A stretch of 64,000 nucleotides of DNA from Amycolatopsis jiangsuensis (lineage in GTDB: Bacteria; Actinomycetota; Actinomycetes; Mycobacteriales; Pseudonocardiaceae), in the NCBI RefSeq assembly GCF_014204865.1, contig NZ_JACHMG010000001.1, positions 4,738,501 through 4,802,500 of the forward strand, written 5' to 3'. The translations under genes and the position numbers were made by a program. The notes beneath the pieces are model-generated. The model did no database searches. It was given only the letters and a program-made list of their open reading frames with translations, and was not told the DNA's origin. Of the stretch, positions 43,154 to 52,063 are shown one piece after another; the stretch's first letter is position 1; each line of letters opens with the position of its first letter.

Positions 43154-45556
43154 GTGCAGAACAAGGACGAGCCCGGCAAGGCGTACGACAAGTCGATCCG
43201 GAAGAGGCTGACCCGGACCGTGCTCATCCCGAGCATCACCCTGCTGGTGCTGTGGACCGGGCTCTCGGCGTACTTCTTCATCAACGGCCTGTACGTGCGG
43301 CTCGTCGCCGTCTCCGTGCGTGACGTGTCCATCCCGGCGCTCACCGCGCTGTCCTCACTGCAGCAGGAACGCCAGGACACCCTGCAGTACCTGGACAACA
43401 CGGCCGCCGGACCACAGCAGTTGCAGCAGCAGCAACGCGACACCGACGGCAAGCTCAAGGGGTTGCAGACCGCCTTCGACTCCGCCATTTCCAGCGCCCC
43501 GGACGAGATCGCGACCAAGATCACCGCGCTGCGCGCCCAGCTCGACCAGCTGCCGGTGCTGCGCTCGCAGGCCAACTTCCGCAGCATCGATCGCGCACAG
43601 GTCAACAGCTACTACAACGGTGTGCTCGACTCGGCCGCGACGCTGTTCGACACCCAGGCACGCGTCGTGCCGGACTCCCAGGCAGTGCAGGGCGCGATTT
43701 CCGCGACCACGCTCTTCCGCGCCAGCGACCTGATGTCCAGGGAAACCTCGCTGGTGTCCAGCGCGCTGACGAGCGGTTCCTTCTCGCCGGAGGATTTCGC
43801 GGCCTTCACCCGGCTCTCCGGGTTCTACCGCACGCAGCTGGACCAGATCGCCCCGTTCCTCGAGCCGGCGGTCCAGCAGCACTACCGCGCGCTCGTGGAC
43901 AGTGATGCGTGGCAACGGCTCAACGCCGGGGAGACGGCGCTGATCCAGCACGGCCCGTGGACGCCGGCCGACGACGACACCGTGCCGGTCGGCGCGGCCG
44001 ACTGGCAGGCCCTCACCACCCAGGTCTCGGACCAGCTGACCCAGCTCACCGCCGAACAGGCCGACCAGGTGTCGGCCGCCGCCATCGACTCCGGCAACTC
44101 GCAGCTGCGCAACGCGATCATCGGCAGTGTCCTCGTGCTGCTCGCGTCGCTGGCCGCGATCATCGTCGCGGTGCGGGTCTCGCGCTCACTCGTCGACCGG
44201 GCGCTGATGACCCGGCTGGCCCGGCTGCGCAACGATTCACTGGACCTGGCCCGCAACCGGCTGCCCGGCATCGTCAGCAGGCTGCGCAACGGCGAACCGG
44301 TGGACGTGACCGCCGAACTGCCGAAACTCGACCACGGCCGCGACGAGATCGGCCAGGTGGCCGAGGCGTTCAACCTCGCGCAGACGACCGCGGTCACCGC
44401 CGCGGCGGACGAGGCGAAGGCCCGCAGCGGCGTGCACAACGTGTTCCTCGGCATCGCGCACCGCAACCAGGTGCTGGTGCACCGGCAGCTGCAGATCATC
44501 GACGAGATGGAAAGCCGCGAGGAGAACTCGACCCAGCTCGCGTCGCTGTTCCAGCTCGACCACCTCGCCGCGCGTGCCCGGCGGACCACCGAGAACCTGA
44601 TCATCCTCGGCGGCAAGCAGCCCGGCAGGCGCTGGCGCAAGCCGGTGACGCTGATGGAAATCCTGCGTGCGGCGGTGTCCGAGACCGAGCAGTACTCGCG
44701 GGTGCAGGTCGAGCAGGTGCCGGACGTGGCGATCGCCGGGACGGCGGTGGCCGACACGATCCACCTGATCGCCGAACTGGTGGACAACGCGACGTCGTTC
44801 TCCCCGCCCGGTTCGCCGGTCGAGGTGACCAGCCGGGTGGTCGCGCGCGGCGTCGTCGTCGACGTGTCCGACCAGGGGCTGGGCATGAAGGAGGGCGTGC
44901 GGGACTGGGCGAACGCGATGATGGCCGACGCGCCCGAGTTCGACGCGATGGCGTTGCGCGCGGACTCCAGCCTCGGCCTGTTCGTGGTCGCTCGGCTGGC
45001 CTCGCGGCTGGGCATCACGGTCACCTTCGACCCTTCGCGCTACGGCGGCACCAGGGCCACCGTGCTCGTCCCGTCCCAGCACCTGGCCGGCGAGCACCCG
45101 GACGGCGAGCACGAGGACGAGACCCCGGTGCTCGCCCCGGTGGGCGGCCCCGCCGAACCGGAGGAATCCCCGGGTTCCGCCGCTGCGCTGCCCGCTCGGG
45201 TACCGGCTCGCGCCGCCAAGCCCCGGCCGTACCCGGCACGTCCGTGGCCTTCCCCGGAGACCGCGGCGGCCGCACCGGATTCCGCTGCGGCCCCGTCGCG
45301 CCCCGCGGAACCCGTCGCACGCCCACCGCGGCACGCGGAACCCGCCGCGGGCGAAGAGGATCTCAGCCGCCTGCAGGGTGACCAGCGACCCCGGCTGCCC
45401 CGCCGACAGCCACAGCAGAACCTGGTCGCCCAGCTGCAGGACGATCCGGGCGCCGAAGCGGTCGACGTCGAGGGCACCGGGGAGACCACCGCCCGCACGC
45501 TCACTGCGTTCCACAAGGGCACACGCCGTGCACGAGGCGGCCCGAATGACCGCTGA
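43154..45556 (+). CDS. Conservon sensor kinase-like protein CvnA with NIT domain
   Basis: 800 residues from a GTG. An N-terminal helix (about 20-50) anchors an extracytoplasmic nitrate/nitrite-sensing-type helical domain (about 55-310). A second helix follows (IIGSVLVLLASLAAIIVAV), then a HAMP-like linker, the dimerisation region with FLGIAHRNQVLVHRQLQ, and an HATPase domain (ELVDNATSFSPPGSPVEV, DQGLGMKEG, SSLGLFVVARLA). The last ~180 residues are a disordered Pro/Ala-rich tail. In conservons CvnA replaces a histidine kinase and signals through the roadblock, DUF742 and GTPase proteins encoded next. Confidence 0.92.
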   Translation: MQNKDEPGKAYDKSIRKRLTRTVLIPSITLLVLWTGLSAYFFINGLYVRLVAVSVRDVSIPALTALSSLQQERQDTLQYLDNTAAGPQQLQQQQRDTDGKLKGLQTAFDSAISSAPDEIATKITALRAQLDQLPVLRSQANFRSIDRAQVNSYYNGVLDSAATLFDTQARVVPDSQAVQGAISATTLFRASDLMSRETSLVSSALTSGSFSPEDFAAFTRLSGFYRTQLDQIAPFLEPAVQQHYRALVDSDAWQRLNAGETALIQHGPWTPADDDTVPVGAADWQALTTQVSDQLTQLTAEQADQVSAAAIDSGNSQLRNAIIGSVLVLLASLAAIIVAVRVSRSLVDRALMTRLARLRNDSLDLARNRLPGIVSRLRNGEPVDVTAELPKLDHGRDEIGQVAEAFNLAQTTAVTAAADEAKARSGVHNVFLGIAHRNQVLVHRQLQIIDEMESREENSTQLASLFQLDHLAARARRTTENLIILGGKQPGRRWRKPVTLMEILRAAVSETEQYSRVQVEQVPDVAIAGTAVADTIHLIAELVDNATSFSPPGSPVEVTSRVVARGVVVDVSDQGLGMKEGVRDWANAMMADAPEFDAMALRADSSLGLFVVARLASRLGITVTFDPSRYGGTRATVLVPSQHLAGEHPDGEHEDETPVLAPVGGPAEPEESPGSAAALPARVPARAAKPRPYPARPWPSPETAAAAPDSAAAPSRPAEPVARPPRHAEPAAGEEDLSRLQGDQRPRLPRRQPQQNLVAQLQDDPGAEAVDVEGTGETTARTLTAFHKGTRRARGGPNDR

Positions 45557-45622
45557 GGCCGCCCGCGACCGCGATACTGCACAGAGCACACCGCCACGAA
45601 CCGAAAGTCAGGGTCTGTCCGC

Positions 45623-46048
45623 ATGAACGAGTACGGGACCGCCAAACCCGACCTCAACTGGCTGCTCGACGACGTCGTCAACCGCGTCGTCGGCGCGCAG
45701 AACGCGATCGTGCTCTCCGCCGACGGGCTGCTGCTCGGCAAATCGGCCGGGATGAGCAAGGACGACTCCGATCAGCTCTCCGCCATCGCGTCCAGCCTGC
45801 AGAGTCTCGCCAAGGGGGTGAGCAGGCAGTTCAACCGCGGTCCGGTGCTGCAGAACATGATCGAGATGGAGCGCGGCTACCTGTTCGTCTCGGCCGCGGG
45901 GCAGGGTGCCTGCCTTGCCGTGCTCGCCGGTGCCGACGTGGACGTCGAAATGATCGCCTACGAGATGAACCGGCTGGTCAAGCGGGTCGGCGACTATCTC
46001 GCCTCGGCGCCGCGCGAGGCCGCGAACCTGTTGCGGGAGGCCACGTGA
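45623..46048 (+). CDS. Conservon roadblock/LC7-domain protein CvnB
   Basis: 141 residues with the full roadblock fold: LDDVVNRVVGAQNAIVLSAD, GLLLGKSAGMSKDDSDQLSA and the end strand LAVLAGADVDVEMIAYEMNR. In this family it binds the GTPase CvnD and modulates its nucleotide state at the membrane near CvnA. The stop overlaps the GTG of the next gene. Confidence 0.93.
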   Translation: MNEYGTAKPDLNWLLDDVVNRVVGAQNAIVLSADGLLLGKSAGMSKDDSDQLSAIASSLQSLAKGVSRQFNRGPVLQNMIEMERGYLFVSAAGQGACLAVLAGADVDVEMIAYEMNRLVKRVGDYLASAPREAANLLREAT

Positions 46049-46413
46049 GCGACGACAACTGGTACGACGAGGCGGCCGGCCCCCTGGTCCGGCCCTACAC
46101 GATCACCAGCGGCCGGACCCCGTCCGAGCACAGCACGCTCGACCTGTCCACCCAGGTGATGACCCTGCAGACGGACTCCGCGCCCCGCGGGCTCGGGCCG
46201 GAGCACCTGACGATCACGCAGCTGTGCCGGCGTCCGTTGTCGATCGCCGAGATCGCCGTGTACGTGAAGCTGCCACTCGGCGTCGTCCGGGTGCTGTGCG
46301 GCGATCTGATCGACCGCGGACTCGTCATCACCCGTGCCCCCTCCCAGCGCCCGGCGCAGGCGCCGGACCACGAAACTCTCCAGGCGGTTCTCGATGGACT
46401 CATCAAGCTCTGA
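46045..46413 (+). CDS. Conservon DUF742 protein CvnC
   Basis: 122 residues of the DUF742 family: LVRPYTITSGRT near the start, then HLTITQLCRRPLSIAEIAVY (winged-helix-like part) and LPLGVVRVLCGDLIDRGLV. It starts at a GTG overlapping the CvnB stop and its end overlaps the start of the GTPase gene by 20 bp. It is a cytosolic adaptor of the conservon complex; its biochemical role is not settled. Confidence 0.93.
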   Translation: MSDDNWYDEAAGPLVRPYTITSGRTPSEHSTLDLSTQVMTLQTDSAPRGLGPEHLTITQLCRRPLSIAEIAVYVKLPLGVVRVLCGDLIDRGLVITRAPSQRPAQAPDHETLQAVLDGLIKL

Positions 46414-46984
46414 GCACCGGGGAACGGACACGGTCCCGACCCCGGTCAAGATCATCATCGCGGGCGGTTTCGGTGCCGGGAAGACCACCATGGTCGGCTC
46501 GGTCAGCGAGATCCCGCCGTTGTCCACCGAGGAGGTGCTGACCGAGGCGAGCGCGGGCGTCGACGATCTGTCCGGTGTGGAGCGGAAGAGCACCACCACG
46601 GTGGCACTCGACTTCGGCCGGATCACCATCTCGCCGCGGCACGTGCTGTACCTGTTCGGCACGCCGGGCCAGGAACGCTTCTGGTTCATGTGGGACGACC
46701 TGGCCCGCGGCGCCATCGGCACCATCGTGCTGGTCGACACCCGTCGGCTGGAGACCAGCTTCGCCGCGGTCGACTTCTTCGAACGGCGCAAGATCCCGTT
46801 CATCGTCGCGGTGAACTGCTTCGACAACGCGCCGCGCTACACCGCCGACGAGATCCGCGAGGCGCTCGTCGTGCCGGACCGGGTACCGCTCGTGATGTGC
46901 GACGCCCGCCAGCGCGACTCCAGCAAGATCGCGTTGATCCGGCTGGTGAAACACGCCATGACGATCGTGCCGCAGCCCGCCTGA
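46394..46984 (+). CDS. Conservon small GTPase CvnD
   Basis: 196 residues. The P-loop is IIIAGGFGAGKTTMVGSV, the switch-2 region LFGTPGQERFWFMW and the base-recognition segment VAVNCFDNAP (NxxD-like, as usual for CvnD). It is a Ras-like GTPase controlled by CvnB and CvnA. The ATG at 46394 lies inside the DUF742 gene. It ends the four-gene conservon, followed by the hairpin at 46997-47039. Confidence 0.92.
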   Translation: MDSSSSEHRGTDTVPTPVKIIIAGGFGAGKTTMVGSVSEIPPLSTEEVLTEASAGVDDLSGVERKSTTTVALDFGRITISPRHVLYLFGTPGQERFWFMWDDLARGAIGTIVLVDTRRLETSFAAVDFFERRKIPFIVAVNCFDNAPRYTADEIREALVVPDRVPLVMCDARQRDSSKIALIRLVKHAMTIVPQPA

Positions 46985-46996
46985 CCTTTCGTGCGT

Positions 46997-47039
46997 GAAG
47001 GCCTCCCTCGGGGAATCCGGTTCCCTGAAGGAGGCCTTC
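46997..47039. terminator. Bidirectional terminator hairpin
   Basis: gaaggcctcc (46997-47006) and ggaggccttc (47030-47039) are exact inverted copies between the convergent conservon (end 46984) and lyase (end 47059) genes. The loop contains a further weak pairing (gggaa with ttccc). The same GGCCTCC core is seen near 15260. Confidence 0.75.
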
Positions 47040-47058
47040 GCGGCGTTTCGGGGCTGGG

Positions 47059-48432
47059 TCAGGCCGCGGGGGCCATGCGCAGGTTGAAGTGCCGCAGGAA
47101 GTCCGGCGCGTCCACGATCCGGTAGCCGGGCACCCGTTCCGGGTTCTTCGCGATGTCGGCGAGGACCTCGGCCACGTAGTCGTAGTGACCCTGGCTGTAG
47201 ACCCGCCGCGGCAGCGCCACGCGCACCAACTCGAACGGTGCCGGGGTGACCAGCTCGCGGTTCTCGTCGAGCGTGCCGAGGTAGAGCGAACCCAGTTCCA
47301 CGCACCGGATCCCGCCCTCCAGGTACAGCTCACAGGCCAGCGAGTGGCCGGGGAACCGGGAGGCGGGCAGGTGCGGCAGCAGCCGCCCGGCGTTGAGGTA
47401 GAGCGCGTGGATCCCGGCGGGCTGCACGATGTCCACCCCGGCGTCGTTCGCCAGCCGGGCGAGCCGGGCCGCCTCGCCGGCGCGGGCGGCGAGGTAGTTC
47501 GGGTCCAGCACCTCCCGCAGGCCCTGGGCGACGCGGTCGAGGTCGTGCGCGCCGAGCCCGCCGTAGGTGCGGAATCCCTCGGTGGCGATGAGGTTTCCTT
47601 CGCAGCGCTGGGCGAGTTCCGGGTCGGTCAGACCGATGAACGCACCCATCGGCGAGATGCCGTCCTTCTTCAGGCTCGCCACGCAGCCGTCGACGAGCTG
47701 GAACGCTTCTTCGGCGACCTCACGAGGGGTTTTGCCCGCGTAACCCGGCTCGCGTTGCACCACCAGCCACGCGTTCTCCGCGAAGCGCGCGGCGTCGAGG
47801 AAGACCGGCACCCCGTGCGCGCGGGCGAGTTTCGCGGCGGCGGCGAGGTTGGCCATGGACACCGGCTGGCCGCCACCGCCGTTGTTGGTGATGGTGATCA
47901 GGACCTGCCCGACCCGGCCGGCCTCCGGACCGGTGAGCAGCGCTTCGAGCGACGGCAGGTCGATGTTGCCCTTGAACGGTTCGAGGCTGTCGAGGTCGGC
48001 GAACTCGGCGCACGGCAGGTCACGAGCCTCCGCGCCGGTCAGCTCGACGTTCGCGCGAGTGGTGTCGAAGTGCGTGTTGCTGACCGAGATCTTGCCCGGC
48101 GCCAGCACGGTGGAGAACAGCACGCGTTCGGCGGCGCGGCCCTGGTGCACCGGAAGGATGTGCGGGTAGTGGGTGAGTTCGGCAAGGATCTCGCGGAAGC
48201 GAAAGAACGATGCGGACCCGGCGTAGGAGCGGTCCGCCGCCGCCGCGGCGGCCTCCTGCCGGGTGGAGACGGCACCGGTGCCCGAGTCCGTGAGCAGGTC
48301 GATGGTGACCTGGTCGGCAGGCAGGTTGAAGGCGTTGTACCCGGCTTCGGCGAGCGCGCGCTCACGCTGCTCGCGGGTGGTGATCGGGATTTCCGCCACG
48401 ACTTGGGCGCGGTACGGCGGGAAGGTCCGCAT
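47059..48432 (-). CDS. Tryptophanase / tyrosine phenol-lyase family PLP enzyme
   Basis: 457 residues, usual length for beta-eliminating lyases. Family marks are the N-terminal AGYNAFNLPADQVTIDLLTD, the substrate-loop HQGRAAERVLFS, TITNNGGGGQPVSMANL, FLDAARFAENA and the PLP-Lys in ASLKKDGISPMGAFIG. The family splits L-tryptophan to indole, pyruvate and ammonia, or L-tyrosine to phenol. The prenyltransferase gene lies 37 bp upstream on the same strand, so the substrate is probably a (prenyl)tryptophan, giving a prenylindole. The ATG at 48432 has ggagga upstream. Confidence 0.9.
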   Translation of the reverse strand: MRTFPPYRAQVVAEIPITTREQRERALAEAGYNAFNLPADQVTIDLLTDSGTGAVSTRQEAAAAAADRSYAGSASFFRFREILAELTHYPHILPVHQGRAAERVLFSTVLAPGKISVSNTHFDTTRANVELTGAEARDLPCAEFADLDSLEPFKGNIDLPSLEALLTGPEAGRVGQVLITITNNGGGGQPVSMANLAAAAKLARAHGVPVFLDAARFAENAWLVVQREPGYAGKTPREVAEEAFQLVDGCVASLKKDGISPMGAFIGLTDPELAQRCEGNLIATEGFRTYGGLGAHDLDRVAQGLREVLDPNYLAARAGEAARLARLANDAGVDIVQPAGIHALYLNAGRLLPHLPASRFPGHSLACELYLEGGIRCVELGSLYLGTLDENRELVTPAPFELVRVALPRRVYSQGHYDYVAEVLADIAKNPERVPGYRIVDAPDFLRHFNLRMAPAA

Positions 48433-48469
48433 GCGTTGTTCCTCCAACTTGGTTCGACCGCCGGCGAAA

Positions 48470-49576
48470 CTACCGCAGCCCGGCCGGTGCGCCGAGCACC
48501 GGGCGTTTCCGCGGAGGCAGCACCTGATAGGCCTCCGAGGACAGGTAGACGGTTATTCCGGAACCGAACTCACCCATTCTCAGAGACACGTGCGCGAGCA
48601 ATCCGACACCATTCCGCAGCGGTCGATTGGAGACCGCGTCGAGTGCGTTGTCGAGAACAGTTCCGTCCACGTCGAATTGGGCGAGAATGGCGTGCACGCG
48701 GGCGCGGGCCACCTCGTCGTCCGGCACGTAACTGCGAATGGGCAGGTAGAGGCTGTAGTTGCCGGGCCGCTGCCCCGAACCCTCCACGAAAGAATAACTG
48801 GAAACCAGCGGCCTGCCGTCGAACGGGCCCTTGCGCCCGCCGAGCACGGCGAGGAATTCCCGGATCAGCTCCGGGTCGGTTCCTGGCACCAGTTCCGCCG
48901 CACGTTCCACATCCTCGGACTCGGCCGCTTCGTGCGAGATGTAGACCTTGACCCGGGAAAGCGGGCCGTCGTCGAGGTCGAGCGCGAAGAAGGTGAAGTT
49001 GTCCCGGTCGCCGCGGCGCAGCGCGCTCTCGATCACCGGCTCGAAGCCGCCGGCGATACCCAGCCGCCGGAACCCTTCGCTGACCAGGGAATCCGCCATG
49101 GTCGCCCCGCTGATCTGCGGGTTCAGGTAGACCTTGATCCGCGGCCGTGAGCCGGGCCGGAAGATCAGCGAGTACCACAGGGTGAACGGGCCCTGGCGCT
49201 CCTCGTGCGGCAGGAAGAGGTCGGCCACCGCGTCCAGCCGGTCGGTGACCAGGCCGTACTCGCCGGCCACCCGGTCGAGGAAGTCCCGCGGGCGCGGACT
49301 GCCGACCGCCTCGCCGAGCACCCGCACCACGCACTCACCGCCGGCGTCGAAGGCGAGCGAGAATTCGACCGGAGAAGTGTCGTCGGCCACATTGCAGGCC
49401 GTCGCCGGTGGTTCGGTAATACTGATTTCCCCAGCGTTTCCGAGTAATCCCCGGAGAAGGTCCAGGTGCCGGCGTTCCGCGGGATCGAATCCCACCGCCC
49501 GGCACAACCGGTCGAGTTGTCCGCTGGTATGGGCATACATCGACACATCAGCCATCGACACACTCGCTCCGACCAT
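48470..49576 (-). CDS. Aromatic (indole) prenyltransferase, DMATS type
   Basis: 368 residues of the ABBA-fold tryptophan dimethylallyltransferase family. Marks are the N-terminal LCRAVGFDPAERRHLDLLRGL, a substrate strand PVEFSLAFDAGGECVVRVLG, RIKVYLNPQISG (basic residue for diphosphate), SRVKVYISH and late NYSLYLPIRSYVPDDEVAR and LAHVSLRMGEFGSGITVYL. It transfers a dimethylallyl group to an indole ring carbon without metal dependence. Start is uncertain: ATGs at 49576, 49555 and 49540 are in frame, and 49555 has the better SD. It is followed by the lyase gene, forming a two-gene unit. Confidence 0.9.
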   Translation of the reverse strand: MVGASVSMADVSMYAHTSGQLDRLCRAVGFDPAERRHLDLLRGLLGNAGEISITEPPATACNVADDTSPVEFSLAFDAGGECVVRVLGEAVGSPRPRDFLDRVAGEYGLVTDRLDAVADLFLPHEERQGPFTLWYSLIFRPGSRPRIKVYLNPQISGATMADSLVSEGFRRLGIAGGFEPVIESALRRGDRDNFTFFALDLDDGPLSRVKVYISHEAAESEDVERAAELVPGTDPELIREFLAVLGGRKGPFDGRPLVSSYSFVEGSGQRPGNYSLYLPIRSYVPDDEVARARVHAILAQFDVDGTVLDNALDAVSNRPLRNGVGLLAHVSLRMGEFGSGITVYLSSEAYQVLPPRKRPVLGAPAGLR

Positions 49577-49911
49577 GGCTCAGGAGGTCACCGTTCATTA
49601 GTGCGTTCGGCCCAGCCGGCGTTGCGCCGCCCAGCGGATACCCGCCCCGGACCGTCGAACAGATTAATCGGAAAATTAGTCCGGCGATACCCCCGGCAGA
49701 GCGACGAGCGGGCCCGGAAACCGTGTCCGAGTGTGCCTGCCGCCGCGATGATTCACCTGAATTCCGCATCGACACAGGCGCATCGGACCGCTACTGGCCA
49801 CCGCCGCCGTGTGGCCTAGACCACTGGCCTGGGCGCGAAGTCGTCCTTGCACCCACGGCGGCAGGTCCGGTTCTCCGGAAACTGTCGGTGCCGGGTGCGA
49901 CGCTGTGCCTC
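49577..49911. other. Gene-free divergent region
   Basis: 335 bp between the prenyltransferase and DinB genes. It has an AT-rich patch (agattaatcggaaaattagt, about 49661-49680) that probably carries the prenyltransferase promoter. No credible small gene seen. Confidence 0.45.
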
Positions 49912-50451
49912 ATGGACCGGATCCCGCGGCACCTGTCGCCCACCGCCGCCGGCGAGCGCGCGGCGATCCCCCGGCTCGCCGACGAGCGCGAGACCTTGCT
50001 GAGCACCCTCGATTGGCATCGGCAGACGTTCGGGCTGAAGTGCGCGGGTCTCGAACAGAAGGAGCTGTCCGCCCGCGCGGTGCCGGCGTCCACCGTGTCG
50101 CTGCACGGGCTCGCGCGGCACCTCGCCGGCGTGGAACGCTGGTGGTTCCGCATCCAGTTCGGCGGCGCGGACCTCCCGCTGCTCTACTACACCGACGACG
50201 ATCCGGACCAGGACTTCGACTCCCTCGACGGCGACGCCGAAGAGGCGCTGGCCGTCTGGCGCGCGGAATGCGCCCACGCCCGGGCGATCGCCGTCGCGGC
50301 GGAGTCACTGGAGGCGCGGGGGACCTCGAAGATCACCGGGGAGCCGTTCACCTTGCGCTGGCTGCTGCTGGACATGACCACCGAGTACGCCCGCCACCTC
50401 GGCCACGCCGACCTGCTGCGGGAAGCGATCGACGGATCGGTCGGCCGGTGA
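49912..50451 (+). CDS. DinB/DUF664-family protein
   Basis: 179 residues, a four-helix bundle with metal-ligand-like His residues in SLHGLARHLAGVERWWFR and EYARHLGHADLLRE, both typical of the DUF664 branch of DinB-like, mycothiol- or bacillithiol-dependent transferases. The ATG at 49912 follows an SD-poor leader. The branch is usually metal-binding and thiol-related; the substrate is unknown. It precedes the PcaB-like gene by 131 bp. Confidence 0.8.
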   Translation: MDRIPRHLSPTAAGERAAIPRLADERETLLSTLDWHRQTFGLKCAGLEQKELSARAVPASTVSLHGLARHLAGVERWWFRIQFGGADLPLLYYTDDDPDQDFDSLDGDAEEALAVWRAECAHARAIAVAAESLEARGTSKITGEPFTLRWLLLDMTTEYARHLGHADLLREAIDGSVGR

Positions 50452-50582
50452 ACACCCGACCGGCACGGCGAACTCGGCACCGCACCCGGCAAACTCGACC
50501 TGGCAGTGGGCACCGAGCGCCGCCCCGCCTGTGCGAGGTCGTGGGCCCGGCGAGCGGGCGGACGCGTGCGATGCTGAGGACC

Positions 50583-51935
50583 ATGAGCGTCGACCCTGAT
50601 TCCGGACTGCTGTCGCCGGTGCGAGCCGGCACGCCGGCCGAGGAGACGACCGGTGATGTCGCGTTCGCCGTGGCCATGCTGGAGGTCGAGGCCGCGCTCG
50701 CGCGTGCGCAGGCCCGGCTGGGCGCCGTGCCCGGGGACGCCGCGGAGCGGATCACCGCTGCCGCGCGCCGGTTGGCGGGTGAGCTGGACGTGGTCCGGCT
50801 GGCGCGCGAGGCTCGCGCCACCGCGAACCCCGTGGTGGCGCTAGTACGCGCGTTGTCCGCCGCAGTGCCCGAGGACGCCGACCACGTGCACCGCGGCTCG
50901 ACCAGTCAGGACATTGTGGACAGTGCGATGATGCTGGTCGCGCGGAACACCCGTGAACTGATCGTCGCGGATCTCGACGCCACGGCACAGGCGCTGGCCG
51001 GCCTCGCCCGCGCGCACCGGGACACGGTGATGCCCGGCCGTACCCTCACCGCGCACGCAGTACCCACCACGTTCGGCCTGAAAGCTGCCGGCTGGCGGCA
51101 AGGAGTGCTCGAAGCCCTGCGGCAGCTGCGTTCCCTGCAGCTGCCGGTGTCGATCGGCGGCGCCGCGGGCACACTCGCCGCGTACGTCGAGTACGGCGAC
51201 GGCTCCGCGGACTACCCGGAACGGCTCGTCGAGGCGTTCGCCGCGGAGACCGGCCTGGCCGCGCCGGTTCTCCCCTGGCACGCCGACCGCGCGCCGGTCG
51301 CCGAACTGGCCGCCGCACTGGCGCAGACGAGCACCGCGCTGGGCAAGATCGCCGTCGACGTCCAGGTCCTCACCCGGACCGAGATCGGCGAGGTCACCGA
51401 AGCCGCCGGAGGTGGCTCGTCGGCCATGCCGCACAAGCAGAATCCCGTGCTCTCCGCGCTGGTCCGCTCGGCTGCGCTGCAGGTGCCGGTGCTCGTCGCC
51501 GGAGTCACGCAGTCCGGTCTGGCCGAGGACGAACGTTCGGCCGGCGCCTGGCAGGCCGAATGGCAGCTGCTGCGCGAATGCCTTCGCCTCACCGGCGGTG
51601 CCGCGCACACCGCCACCGAGCTGACCGCCGGCCTGCGCGTACACGCGGGCCGGATGCGGGAAAACGTCGACCGCACGCACGGCCTGATCGTCTCCGAACG
51701 CCTTTCCGCCACGCTGACGCCGCTGCTGGGCAAGGCACGCGCGAAGGAACTCCTGACCGCCGTGTCCCGCCGCGCGTTCGAGGAAGGCCGTCCGCTCGCC
51801 GAAATCCTGGCCGCCACGGAGGAGGTCACCACCGTCCTGTCCCCCTCGACCCTCGCCGACCTGCTGGACCCCGCGCGCTACCTCGGCGCGGCCGGCCGCA
51901 TGGTGGACCGCGCCCTGACGTCACCGACCGACTGA
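50583..51935 (+). CDS. pcaB: 3-carboxy-cis,cis-muconate cycloisomerase (PcaB-like)
   Basis: 450 residues of the fumarase/aspartase superfamily. The signature loop is GGSSAMPHKQNPVLSALV. Other regions are HVHRGSTSQDIVDSAMMLV and GRTLTAHAVPTTFGLKAAGW, which fit PcaB better than adenylosuccinate lyase. PcaB cyclises 3-carboxy-cis,cis-muconate in protocatechuate degradation. The ATG at 50583 has gagga upstream. The surrounding genes hold no other pca enzyme, so it is either an isolated pathway part or a relative with another substrate. Confidence 0.8.
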   Translation: MSVDPDSGLLSPVRAGTPAEETTGDVAFAVAMLEVEAALARAQARLGAVPGDAAERITAAARRLAGELDVVRLAREARATANPVVALVRALSAAVPEDADHVHRGSTSQDIVDSAMMLVARNTRELIVADLDATAQALAGLARAHRDTVMPGRTLTAHAVPTTFGLKAAGWRQGVLEALRQLRSLQLPVSIGGAAGTLAAYVEYGDGSADYPERLVEAFAAETGLAAPVLPWHADRAPVAELAAALAQTSTALGKIAVDVQVLTRTEIGEVTEAAGGGSSAMPHKQNPVLSALVRSAALQVPVLVAGVTQSGLAEDERSAGAWQAEWQLLRECLRLTGGAAHTATELTAGLRVHAGRMRENVDRTHGLIVSERLSATLTPLLGKARAKELLTAVSRRAFEEGRPLAEILAATEEVTTVLSPSTLADLLDPARYLGAAGRMVDRALTSPTD

Positions 51936-52020
51936 TGCGAACGTTTCACCTCGTCCACGACCGCTCCACCTCCACCGCGCCACCGGAAGCGATGTCTCCG
52001 CCCGGGCAGAGACAGAAATG

Positions 52021-52051
52021 ACGCGGCCGCCCGACGATCGGGCGGCCGCGT
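52021..52051. terminator. Bidirectional terminator hairpin
   Basis: acgcggccgcccga and tcgggcggccgcgt are perfect 14-bp inverted copies with a 3-nt loop, between the convergent genes ending at 51935 and 52064. It is one of the strongest hairpins in the window. Confidence 0.8.
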
Positions 52052-52063
52052 CGTGGCAACGCC

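Noticed and set aside
49661..49680. Possible inverted repeat in attaatcggaaaattagt
   Set aside because: The arms do not pair on inspection; only AT-richness remains.
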